The notes beneath the pieces are model-generated. The model was not told the origin of the DNA, did not search any database, and was given only the letters and a program-made list of their open reading frames with translations. Below are positions 37,601 through 51,178 of a stretch of 64,000 nt of DNA, piece by piece; the stretch's first letter is position 1, and each line of letters begins with the position of its first letter. Both the position numbers and the translations under genes were made by a program. The DNA is taken from positions 5,164,501 through 5,228,500 of the forward strand of contig JARFIW010000108.1 in the NCBI GenBank assembly GCA_036346225.1, given 5' to 3'. The DNA comes from Platerodrilus igneus. Its lineage: Eukaryota; Arthropoda; Insecta; Coleoptera; Lycidae.

Positions 37601-40600
37601 ATGCCTTTTCGATTATCGGGTGAGCGTAGATCTTTGGGGCAATATAAACGTACAGCTGAAATACTTGTAACCATTGTTGAATATACTGAAATAATCTCCA
37701 ATTCTCCATCCTGCAATGCTACATTAAAGAAAAGACTATATTAATAAAACTTTAAACCTGGTCCTCGGGGCAAGGTTTGGGTAAAACATCATTTTGCTCA
37801 TTTTTTGAATCTGGCGATGAAGGCAATACATGAATTAAAATATCAACTAGAACCTTAGTTACACTCTTCATTGGATTAGGTTTTCCTCTACCTTCAGAAG
37901 CAGGTTCAGAAACTTTTCGGAAATTAACCACCACGCCCCAATCATACTCGGTTTCTTCTGATTTTATCTAAAACAATAAAAAGGTTCTGGTGATGCTAAC
38001 ATAAATTTTTTGAACAATTATTCAGACAAAGGGGAAATACAATGGATCTAAATCCGTTAACACCTGATCATTTCTTGATTGGTTGAAGATTATAAAATAA
38101 ATTTATACTATGAAGTAGATATCGAAAAACAACTAGTTTACATTATGTAACGCGTGGGGGTTACCGTAAATAAAAACTGGATGCAAAAAGAGGAAAACAA
38201 TCTTGAACGGACAATTTAATATTAATATACCCTGTATAATTTAAATTTTATGTATAACAGTGTTCAGTAAACATGGTATTGCATTTCATATCATAAACTT
38301 AATAACCCACAAAACAATAGTTTTTATCTCTGTTAAATATATATTGGAAGGGAACTCAGGTTCATAAGTGTTATTTTAAACACAAAAAGAGTAAACAAAA
38401 TATTTATTTCAGTGATCCTCTATAGCAGAATCATGTCGTTTTAAGAAAGCTTTAGAATTATAAACTAGAAAACAGTAAATTTATTATTATACATCTTAAA
38501 TATAGCAGTGTATAATTACAAATTTTAGTTAGGTAATTAGAATCAATGTTACAAGAAAACCCCATACACACTTTAATACAATGTAAAAATCCAGATACTG
38601 ACTAGTAAAATTTGCAGATGTCAGATATAATTGTATTATTTCAATACAATACAACACATTCATTTGTACTGTAAACGGAAGGTAACACGATACTACAAGT
38701 ACCTTCCGGGATTCATTCTATAAACCCAATAGGAAAACTACTATGATAAAAAAACGTCCGGGTTGTACATAAGAAAGAAGAGGGAATTAAATGAAAATAA
38801 TTACATCCAACGGAGAATGAGAATTAATTATTCGTGAGCAGGTAACAAGAAGACATCAAAAATGTAGACATACGAGCGAGTATTGGTGAGACAGAAGTGA
38901 CCACTAGGTTGGAGGTTGATATAAAATTAAGTAACAGTAATGTTGAATGAAACAGCTTTAAGAAAAAATACATAGATGTTTCTGTAGGGATCATAAATGT
39001 GGCATGGGACTAATTATTGAACTTAACACTTGCACGAGCAAGAAGTTTATGCATTTAAGCATTACGAGAAATAAAAAATTAGATGAAAAAAAGAAAAAAT
39101 AATTTAAAACGGACAAATTATTATTAAAGCACCCTGTATAATTTTCATTTCAGTATAATAGTGTTTAATCAGCTATTGTAATAAATAGGAATTCTATAAA
39201 AATCATAAATTTAGAAATTACAAAGGCATCATTTTATTTCTGTACCATACATTTAAAATGAAACTCCGATCCATAAATGATTTACAAACCCACCAAAAAG
39301 GAAAACATTTCAATATATTTCCCATAAAATATAAAGAAAGATTCTGTGTTTTGTTCATTAAAAATATTCCATTTAATAATATACCTACATAATTACAGAT
39401 ATTAGTTACAATGTATGCAAAACGCAATAAAAAAAACCTAGTTGTTATAATGTAATATACAGGAAAAATCATGAGTTGATGAAACTCATAGGAATTAAAT
39501 TACAAACCAGACATTATTATACAGGTTATGTATTCATTGATATTAGTTATTTGAGGTTAACCAAATAAAAAATGACAGTCGGTCATCTTACAAATGTTAG
39601 GTATATATTAATAACATACTCCTCTGAGGCAGAAAAGTTGAAATAATGACATTGCAAGACAACCACACGAACAAAAGGATTTGAAGTCCTTCAAAGCCAT
39701 CCACGTGAACAGATGTGTGGCTAAAAAAATGGTAAAGGTTTGGTTTATCGTAAACACCCTGTTAATTATGGAATAATAAATGGGCGTCCAAGTGATTGAG
39801 AACGGATTTTCGATATAATCTACAAACCAGAGGAGATTGGGATGGTTTGTTTCCCAGCAGAATAGTTTTGGAATTCAATGACCCGAAGGATGATACATAT
39901 CTTGGTTCAATGAAATTCATAGTGACTTTGAAATTGTAAGGTAATATTGTAATAGACTTAGATGTGTAATTTAAATTGTATGGGTGATGGCATTTATACA
40001 GTATTACCCAAAGTGTTGTGTTACATTTTTAGGAATATAAGGTTTGGACATGGTGTGCTTAATGACAAGTAATTAAGATATTTAAACATAAAGGTTAGAT
40101 ACGTTAAGACTGAACTGCAATGCAATTGCGCACTTCTTTAATAACCATCCTCTAAATTGTATAAATAGAAACATGTTAAAAAATGTTTTCCAATTCCCAA
40201 GTTATTGAATTTTTACAATAAAAATTAATCAGCTGATTTCACGTTAAGCGTATTGGCTACCTAAAAAGTCGGTCCCAGGTCAGAACACAAATTGAAGGCA
40301 ATTATTCATTTAAATTTTAAAAATTTATGCTTAGTGTACTCAAACCAAATATTTCAAACATCAATAAATCAAAGTCACCTTCAATTTGTGTCATAAATGT
40401 CAAACTTGAAGTTTTTATTATTTTGAAAACGATCCTAGGTTATGGATCGAAACGTTAATAAAGATAATTTTAAAAACTATGAGTGGTTTAATACCCAAAG
40501 AAGATTAAGAAGAATGATATTTTCATATTTAGTCACATGGTACTAAAATGATTTTTGCTTCTTTTAAAGTTACTACAAGTAATATGTTTTATAATGGAAC

Positions 40601-43600
40601 GTTTTAGTGAACTTGATCGATTTCTAAATTATAGTGTAAGATGTGATCCAACAGATGCCTACTACAAAAAGTCATGCTCCAAACGTGAATTATCAGAACC
40701 TTCAAGGAACATCATGCCAAGTTGTAAGGCTTTTTGTTTCTTCTCTACATCGCTTTGATGATTTCCCTTTTAGAAAATTGGGTTTGGATTTTCATTATTT
40801 ACGTTGTTTAAGGTTACTCATCGCACACTGGAGATGTTCAGGTGTGGAAATCGAACTTACTTCACTCAAACCATTGGAATATGCTAATGTGATAGATAGC
40901 TTTTATTGGTTGAGTATGAATTATAAAATAAGAATAACATTTACTGTCTACAAAATTTTCTATATAAAAAATTTAGTTACAGTATTGTTTAGATGTGATA
41001 TTACTACCTAATTATTCGTTGTTACAGCTGCTGCAAGCATTTTGGCCAGCAGAGATTCTTTTTACTTTTATTGCTATTGTCTACCTATTACATTAATTTC
41101 TTTTTGGTGTTTGCTTATAAGGAATTACTGCTAAGAAATGCTCGTGGGCATCAGGTAAATATATACATTTTTTACAGCTATTTGTAATTTAAGGGCAAGA
41201 CACATATTTAAAACTTGTGATAGACAAGTAGCTGAAAATAATCTACTCTACATTTTTTTATTGATTTGTTTAATCTTTAGGTAAATATTCGGAATAAGGT
41301 TAAAAATTAGTTTGAGGTGATTAAGGAGTGTATTAATTATTTTTGCACTGTGTAAGTCTTCCTAGATATGTTGGATAAATATTGTTTTCTTTGCGAGTTG
41401 GTTTTCCTTTTGTATCATGTTTTTTAATTAGAGGCGTGTAAACAAAATTTTCTCTCTTGAGGTTTTCTTTTCTTTCTTTGTGACCCACCCCACATTACTA
41501 CTTTCTAGCTAGCATGGCATTCTTTGTATTAATTATTTTTGCAAAGATTTTTGTACTGTGTAAATCTTCCTAGAGATGTTGGATAAATATTGTTTTCTTT
41601 GCGAGTTGGTTTTCCTTTTGTAACGTGCTTTTTAATTAGAGGCGTGTAATCAAATTTTTCTCTCTTGAGGTTTTTCTTTTATTTCTTTGTGACCCACCCA
41701 CAATACAACTTTCTAGCTAGCATGGCATTCTTGGGATTCCTTTTTTTTGTTGCCGTACTCGATGAGGACTATTTTCTTTGATTACTTTACTTTTCTTACT
41801 TGTCCACACGAAATACCGTAACAACAGGATAATGAAAGGGAAAGTGCCTCACTTCTGCACACTTCACACATCAAAGTTCTGTTTTGACAAGCGGTTGAAA
41901 GTTCAGGGGGTAGATATCTCTAGGCACTTGACCCATGGATATGGGAATATGTCCTGTCTAATCACCACCCCTATCTTCAGCAGGTTGACGTTGATAGTGT
42001 ATTCTTTGTTTTGTTTTTATCATATATCACATGGCACTTGTCCAACCACCAGGTCCTTTGTGCCTTTCAGGACAGAAAAGTTTTCCTCATTAGAGAGAGG
42101 CACAAGAATTAATTCCGTTTACTGGTTCCACAAAACAACTCACTTGCCTTACTGTTTTTAGAGTCCCTTAGTTTTAAGTATGTTGAAACGATAAGAGATA
42201 AAACTGCATGATTCGCCTATGTCAAAGCCAACGTTTTCGTTCCATAAAGTGTTATATATATTTTTAGCAATATCTTGAGATTTTGTCTTATCTTTTTATT
42301 GTCCGAACTTTAGATATACGAGTTCAAAGTAGAACATTGTTAAAGAAAAGTGAGAAATTTGCAATACCTTTGCCATTGTAGTTTGTTACGGTAGAATAGA
42401 AATGTACGGCGAAATCTGTAGTAATCAAATCTTTTGTTGTGGTATGTGCTCTATTTTTTTAACGCAATATAAATTTGAAAATTTGTTAAATTTAAACGAT
42501 GCACTCAGATGTATGGATTTTATATTCCTGCAGTGTTGTGTGGCAGAATGCAATTTGTAATATTTTTAGCTTAGTATGGAAAACTAAATGTAAGTTGATT
42601 TTGTATTGTTTTAAACGCATATGACGTAAATCAGGTGTTCAATTATCAATTTGTGCTGTCGATTGATCAACTGCAGCCAATAAGACCTTGTGTGTAACTA
42701 TCATAGCTTGATAATTATTACTTTCTTTCTTAATTTCCTGGTGATTCAAAAGATGTAACAGTTTAAAAAGGGTGGTGACTATAAACTTTTAGTTTTTAAT
42801 CTGTGTGTAAGTACTTATTATTAATGAACTTACGTCTAGATTTCTGGCTTTTTCTTTAGTTTGGTTGCGATTGATGCATGTCGTTTTGACGTATATCAAA
42901 TTCCTTATAGTACTTAACTTTTGTATGTATCTTGATAATTCGTATAAGATGAAATTAAGTACCTGTTGGAAATTGTGCAAATGTCCTGTTGACTGTTTTT
43001 CAAAAAATGAATCAGGGCTGTTTAGAGTTGGATATCGTTCTCGATGGTAAACTGGACACTTTTACTGCTATCTTGATGTGTAAGGTGCTCAAAAGTGAGC
43101 TAATTTCCTTTTCCTTTCTAATTGTGAGCAGTTAAATTCGACAAATTACCATTTCAATACTAATAATCAAAAAAACTAATTTAACAAAACCTCTGTGACA
43201 GATGGATGGACGAACACGAGAATGATCTTATAAAGATTCCGTTATACCTTATAAGGTACAGAACCCTAAAAATATAGCTGACATAACAGAGCTGCCGTTA
43301 AAACTTCTCTTAGCCTATTAGCAAAAACAAAATAATTATATTTGCGCACATGCACGAAATGCTAAAGAAAGATGCCGATTATTTATATTTAAATTTAAGT
43401 AACGTAATGATGAGAATGAGGCAGCTACACTAATTATGTTGTACAGGAGTCTCTTCCATGGACTGCCACAGACACACACACCCCCCACCCCGACCATGAA
43501 GACGTCGAAGTTATAGTAACTAGCCGTTTCTTTATCTTTAAATATATTTTTATAGTTCATAATTTATATCTAAATTTTAAAATGTTTACAAATCTAGCCC

Positions 43601-46600
43601 AACTATGATTAAAATCAAAAAGAATTAAGAAAAGTTGTTTGGAATCACTCAGACCCCCCTAAAAATAAAATTTTGCGAAAAATTTTAATTTCTAAATTAA
43701 CATTTTTATGCATTTAGCGGATGACTTGTTAAATGCCCATTATCAACCACTTCTCTTTTACATTTTCCGCTAGTTTCCCTTCAAATTCAATTTCTTAATG
43801 CAGATTCTTTTGTGATGTTTTTAAAACTTAAGTGGTATTTCATCAAAACTAAACTGTAATCATGATCTAGGTGTAGTACTCCTGGATATGCTTTATTAAA
43901 GAAATTTGTCTATTGAACAGCGTGTTAATTAATTTAGTGGCAAATACTACGTTGAAGCATCCCAAGAGATTTAATATACCTTTGTAGAAAATTGAATGTG
44001 GTGAAATGTTAGCTTATGAGTTCGTAGAAGGTCGGATTAACCTGGGGTTACAAAGTAGAAGCTAACACTACAGGATGCTGAATTAAAATATTCAGATATT
44101 GATATTAGCCAATATTCAACCCTAAGTAATTGATAAGAATAAATATATCAGACTTCGAAATTTACCTTCTATTAGATAATAAGGGCAAAATTATAGGTGT
44201 TAAATGAAGTCATAAATAATTGTCACACCAGTAACATTTTCATTATCAATAAACTGGTAATCTAACGAACAGCATTATCTACTTACCTTTATTAACCGTC
44301 CACACTGTAAATACGGAATCAAATATTCAGACTTAGTAATGTAAACACGAAACTGTGATCCAAGTAAATCTAATTCTTGCCTTATATTATAATACGAAGC
44401 AACTTCATCTTCACGCACTATTGGCATACTTTTACATTCTTCAAACTTTAAATTATATTCTGCAATTTTTTAAAGTCACTAAAAGCTTTTCACTATAATG
44501 TACTTACTTTCATATAACTCAGGAATTGCCATTTGATTTTGAAATTGAAAAAATGACCGTTCCAACATATATTCAGGATTAATTTCTTCGACTCTTAATA
44601 AATTTAATACCATATTGTATGTAAGATGAAATGCAGAGTTTATAGGATCGGGTAAACCTTTAACCATGCCACGACCGGCTGCCGGTGGAACTTTTTCATC
44701 CACCATTAAAATTACAATACCTTTATCATCAAGACCTCTACGTCCAGCCCGTCCTGACATTTGAATGTACTCTCCAGATGTTATCTAAAATATTTTTCTA
44801 TGATTTGATTACAAACATAACTTATATTAAATATTTAAATGCCAACCATATTGTTTACCTTGAATCCAGTTAAACAAAATTTGATTGTTTGTAAAAGTAG
44901 CCCAATTAAATTGCTTTAGTGCCGGAAGCAAAATACTAGTTACAAGAAATGTTAGTAATATACAAGCTTCTACATATAATAAATACGTTGCTTTAATAAA
45001 ATGAAAAAGAGTTAAGTTTTAATAATTCCTTGAGGTTTTTTGATAGTGCTTGAAAGTGTCACAATTAATCCACTGTTAGTTTCTACTACCTTGAACTTGC
45101 AAATATGAAAGAAAAGTGTCTTTATCAAATAAACCATTAATTTGTAAGAGAAAGGTGTTAAATTGACTACAAATAGTATTTTAATAGTGTACCTAAGGCA
45201 CAGCTTGATTTGTTTTAATAACCATGCTTGATATTTAATATTTTCATTTATAGAGCGGACAAAGACAAAGTTTGTTGGATTTATAAAATGAAAAAGATGA
45301 GAGAGGATTCAATCTTGAACTAATGTACGTTTTTTGTTGCATCGACAAAATTCTAGAAAATTGCAAATATCACACACCAACAGTTCATAAAAATTATCAG
45401 AAGCAAGAAGCACAAGGGTTTCCCTTACATTAAAATGATTTTCATTTTGACCATTTCTTTACTTATAACAAGCTAATTCAAATGGCACATTGTTTTCGCT
45501 TCATATTTAATGCATAAAAATCACACAGAAGGTACTAAACCTCTCACTGCAGGATTACTACAGCAGGCAAAGCAAAAAAGTTTCAGCGTTACCTCCAATA
45601 GGCTGTACTTCATAAATTATTTCATAAACTACTTACCCATCTATATTCACTACCATCAAATTTTCGCATTCCAGTAAAGAGAACAGTACGTGCAGGCATA
45701 TTAAGTCCCATAGCAAACGTTTCAGTAGCAAAAAGTGCCTTTATCAATCCCTCGCCAAACAAAATTTCTATTGTTTCCTTCAAAATAGGAAGCAAACCGC
45801 CATGGTGAATACCAATACCTACAACATACGAATTCAAAAACTCTTCGAATATTCTCTTTTTAATAACCTCTACGTAATAACGGAAGTAAGTTGTCGACCT
45901 GTGGTAAATGCCGGTCATCATCAGACAAAACATCCATAGCATTTGAAAAAACTTCATCAACAAGCTTCTTTTCTTGTGCTACACTTATTAATTGTAAAAA
46001 ATTAACAGAGTTAAAAATACTCACATGTGTTAAAATCGAGCCTTTTCATCTGTAGTGCATACGCTTCACAATCTTTCTTACTAAAACTGAATACAATGAC
46101 GGGTGCCAAATTACGTTCCATTATCATTTTAACAACTTTAAAAATGTTGGTTTGTGAAGGTCCTTTGCCTGCTACTCCACCTTTACGGCCAACTTTATCA
46201 CCTTTAGCAGCTTCGCCGGCATTTTGTAAAATAGCCATGGCAGCATTAAAGTTATCTTCTTTAAAAGTGCCCTAAAATTTATCATACTTCATGGGTAATA
46301 AGTTTTTAATGCAAACTTACGTCTTCGTCAAGAACCATATGAATTCCTTGACCACCGGCAGGAAAAATAAAATGCTGCAAAGGTGTAGGACGATAGTCAG
46401 TATAAACAACGTGACATGGCTGTTGATGTAAATGTGTAACCCATTCTGCGAACTCTCTCGCATTAGGAATTGTTGCAGATAAAAAGACAAAGTGTACATT
46501 GTGTGGTAATAAAATTAACGTTTCTTCCCAAACTACGCCACGTTCTTTATCTCTCATGTAATGAATTTCATCAAAAATGACCCAACCAACCTCTCTCATA

Positions 46601-49600
46601 ATTTCTGAGCCACGGTACAACATATTTCGTAGAATCTAAAAACAATAATACTGTTGAAATTCGTTGTCAGCCACATGCCAGGTAAGTAATTAGTAAAATA
46701 AGCAATTGGACGTTGAACGTGCAACATTATTTTATTACTATTTCAAACCAACTAGGACATTTTCACCATTTATGGTGATTATTGATGGTCTAAAAGCATA
46801 CCCTTATTTTTATCAGCAAATCAATAACGTAAATGTTGCTCAAGAAAAGTTTAACCTAGTTTAATTTAAAACTGATGCTAGACAATTAATAAAATTAATA
46901 AATAAATAAAATTATTGGTGTTGATTCCAGGTAATAGATCCATAGTCTACCAGTAATATACTACTGGGGCTCGATACATATTAACTTATTTATTATATAT
47001 ATTTTTTCTTTTAAATAAATTGTACCTGTTTTAATTTAACTGTATGTATTATAACAATTTTAAATTTAAATAAATAAAATCTTTTCAAGAACCACTGATA
47101 ATATCCGTTCGAAAGTGTGTAGATGACCATTTCAAATTGAGCTAATAATAGAAAGATGGAATAAAGTTTCGGACATTGTTATGTGTTAAGTAATTTAACC
47201 TGTAACATGCCTTTTAAATTATTGGATAATCAGTTTCCACTTTTTATATTCATTAAATTTACAGTGTTTTGTCTAAAGTTAAAATTCCCTTGTTTCATAA
47301 ATCCGGTCCTGATTGGTTTAAAGTTACCAATCACATTGAATAAAATATTTTCATATGCATAAATAGACAAAGATACAATTTCGGGAATTTTTATAGTGCT
47401 AGGGAAAATGATGTAAAATTTATTGGACCTCGAACTATTTCTATCAGGAATTACATACTTTACTTTAGTATTGGGACTCAACTAGAGCAATTGTGTTTTA
47501 GTCAGAGTGTCGTTTAGTGTGTGTTATTCAATGTAGTGACCTAATTATCGTTCCCGTCTCTCTTTACCTTTCCTTTTAGGGCACTTAGAACTGGACACAT
47601 CTTAGAACTAGAAGAGTTATACAATGAGAATATGCTGAGAACCTCGACAGTATCTCTCTCTGAGAATTCGACTATCATTTGTTACAACTTGTAAGTGTAA
47701 CTTCTATTGGTTCGATTCCGAATTTGCAGCAGTTGTGGTTAAACCTGTTTATTAAATTTACATAATATAAATCTTTACAATTTTAGCTCATATATACCTG
47801 CTATAAAATTCTTTAGTAAACAATAAGTATACGGTAGCGTCCAACTTAAAGAGTAATTAATCAACGTAAATTGGAAACCATTTCCCTCAAATTTTAATAT
47901 TTTGTTTGTCAAGTCCTTTTTTGTTTTGCTACGCTTATATATATATATATATATTTATTTGGGAAAAATGACGTGATAAGGGGTAACGAGAGGTCACTGA
48001 AACCCCAAATTCTACAAGTAAATCCCACCAAGATATAAAAGAATCCGAAAAAATAGAAATTTCCATATGTTTATGGTTATGCCCTGTATAATGCAAGCGT
48101 ACTTTTATTCATTGAGGTACAAGAGGAAAATCAATTTCCCTGTGTATAAATAATCACCCTGTATGATATAAGCATATTGTAAATACATAACAATTAGCGT
48201 AAGCAAAAAACCCACAAAATCCATAAATATCCGATAAAATTAATTATTTTTCGCATTAGTATGCGACGCCACAATAATCGTATGTGTTAAACAAGGACAA
48301 ACAGAGCGCATCACGAATAAGTGGAACAAGATTACGCCGCTATTTTAGACGCTAATGAGTTTTTCTGTTAACCTTGCATCATAATGTTCCGTACTATTCT
48401 ACAACCTTCTGAATATAGATAATTTGGGTATATAAGGAAGCGTTTATTAAAAACGGGGATTCACTCCAATAATAAATTGGATCGTAAAATGTTATTTTGA
48501 TTTAAGTCGCAAGCTGTTGTTGCTTTGCAAGGATGATATTTGAAGTATGCAGTACGCATACTGTAATTTAATAATTAAGATGGTACAATGAATATAGAAG
48601 TGATTTTAAATGCAAATTACATAAAAAATGGAATTTATTAAATTGCAATTAAGAGGGAAAAATTCTTCAACATAACGCTATTTTAAAAATTTTATTACAT
48701 AATTGAAAAGAAGATTTAAGCATAATGTACTTTGGTAAATTTTGTTTAAAACAATGATTTTAAATATTGAAAATCGTGTAAGCTGATTTGGACATCAATT
48801 TAAAATAAGAAGATATTTAATTACGAGGAGCGTTTTGTGGATTCTGCAAGTATTACTTTCAGATTTATTTTTAACTAATATTTGAGTATTTGTATTTAGC
48901 TTAAGATAGTCCTTATCATTTTTTTGTAGAAAAGAGTTTTAATGTATAAAGAAACATAGACCTATAAACCCGTTATCTAACTCATTTGAATATAAATTAA
49001 AGGTCGTTATTTTTGACATTATATATATATATATATATATTATGCTGTGATAAGGGGTTGTTTAAGGGTGTACTTTATAGCAATGGTCGTTTAGGAATCA
49101 TAAATCATAATAGGAAGCAGAAAACTGCATTTATTTAATAGAAAATTGAGTAATAGGAATAGTTTGTAAATAGTAAGCATTCAACACCCTGTATATAGAG
49201 TATAAGTAGTTTTAAGCGACGCAAATAGACACATCTTAGGACAAGAAGACGCATAGTTAGCATAGAAATAAGTAATACTTGCATTAAGTAGATAACGAAT
49301 ATTTAACACCCGTAGATAGAGTTTTAGTTAATTTAGGTAATGCAAATAACGATATTTTTCAGTAGAAGCACGCGTATTTATAAGTAAGCATAATAAAGTG
49401 TAATTAGACACGCATTCAAAAGAATTCAAATCAGTTATGATAATAAAGAGATAAGAAATAAAGCTTAAAGAAGCGTAGTGCAAGTGCGTACAAACAATTA
49501 ACAATTTTGATAAGTAAAGGTGATTAAAAATTGCGTAAATAAATTAGCCTATATGAAAATTGAAAGTCGAATTGCATCAGTTATTTGTGTATAATATGGA

Positions 49601-51136
49601 AAAGCGATAATATTTCTCAAAACACCGCATGTCTGATAACGAAGCAGCTGCACGCAAATAACAATTACTTGAGAGGACGAGAATGTTACATCAGAAAACT
49701 ACTTTAAGTGTAGAAAATGCAAAGACTTGATTGGTTAAAATTAGCGACAGGCTTGTAGGCCATGCTCACAGACGAAGTGGGATATCAAGCATATATTAAC
49801 AGCGACATGATAACAAAGTCAGTTCTCAACTCAACAAAGGCCAAGGTGCATCACTCTGAATGTGAGAGTAACGCGTAATAATATTTAAAAGTGAAAATTG
49901 TTCAAGTGACACATAGTGCGATGAAGATGAAAATTACTATTGCCGATTAAACGTAAGTAGATTTTGGGGAATTTATTTAAACTAAAATAGAATAATAATA
50001 GGGCTCTAAGTTGGAGGCGGATGAAAAGGTTCTGAGTCCGGTAAGAATAAATGACAAGTCTGAGTCATGGGAGAATAAATTCTAAGTCTGAGTCTGGGGA
50101 GAATAATAATCCAATTCTGAGGCTGGTGAGAAAAAGTAATATGATAATTCAAATGATAGTCCGAGTCCGGGGAATTCAAATGACAATCTGAGGCTGGTGA
50201 GAAAAAGTAATATAATAATTCAAATGGTAGTCTGAGGCCGGTGAGCATAAAATCCAAGTCTAAGTTTGGGGTGCATAAATCTAAGTTGAATAATAATAAT
50301 CCAGAGGGTGATGACAACAATTTAAATGCAATAATTCAAGCGTGTGGATAGATAAAATTTTAAATGGGTATGTAATAATTCTGAATTGGTGGAGAATAAT
50401 TTTGATCCAAATGGATGGTATAATGCATGGAAAATTCTAGTTGATAATGGATGCATCGATAAATTTGGTTGCGAGAAGGAAATAACGAAGAAAACAGACC
50501 AGGTTAGATTTTTTAGTTTTAAGACATTTTTTTCTATTGAATATTGAATTTGCTTAATGAATATAAATTATTGTGACGAACTTGTATACGTAGAAAGTGC
50601 GTTATATAATAAAGGGGTTTTGAACGTTCCAGGCTTCTTTTTATAAAAAAAACAATAGGTTTTTTTGGTGACTTTAGATTGATTAAAAAAGCATATGATT
50701 TTTGAGATAAATAAGATTTACAACATTAATTGATTGAAAAGTTTATTTTAGATAATTTACAAAACCTGTACATAATATTTGTTTTCATTATATGGAATTA
50801 AATTAATTTCATTTTATAATTCAAAATACAAGCTAGTCGAGGCCAAACAAATGATAAAATTTATGGGAGTGTAATTTGATAATTTAAAAAGAGAGGCGGA
50901 GTTATAAGCTGAATACGCCATTGATATCGAGGAAGACGTTATCACATCAAGTTTTGTTATTGATTGACACAAGGTCGGTCCACGATAAAATCCTGTTAGT
51001 TCTAGTTAGTTCATAGCATATTTATATGGCTGCCCAAACGATGGGGCGCGAATAATTGTGAGAGTATCATAGAAATATTTATTTGACGACCCAACGTCGG
51101 GGCTCGATAAATCCAGTTCCTGGAAGGAGTTCATAG

Positions 51137-51178
<42 letters not shown>

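Noticed and set aside
37448..37744. 98-codon plus-strand frame
   Set aside because: It is the antisense shadow of Mtr4 exon 12, which has clear family similarity on the minus strand.
40643..41011. 122-codon plus-strand frame in Mtr4 intron 10
   Set aside because: Not recognised, overlaps another frame, has no splice or promoter evidence, and lies beside repeat remnants. Mentioned only as part of the intron.
41778..42161. 127-codon plus-strand frame
   Set aside because: No recognisable motif, composition typical of chance frames, and adjacent to a tandem repeat.
46027..46275. 82-codon plus-strand frame
   Set aside because: Antisense shadow of Mtr4 exon 6.
50006..50320. 104-codon minus-strand frame with repeated Pro/Ser/Asp/Leu pattern
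   Set aside because: Its internal repetition is explained by the minisatellite. No family was recognised.
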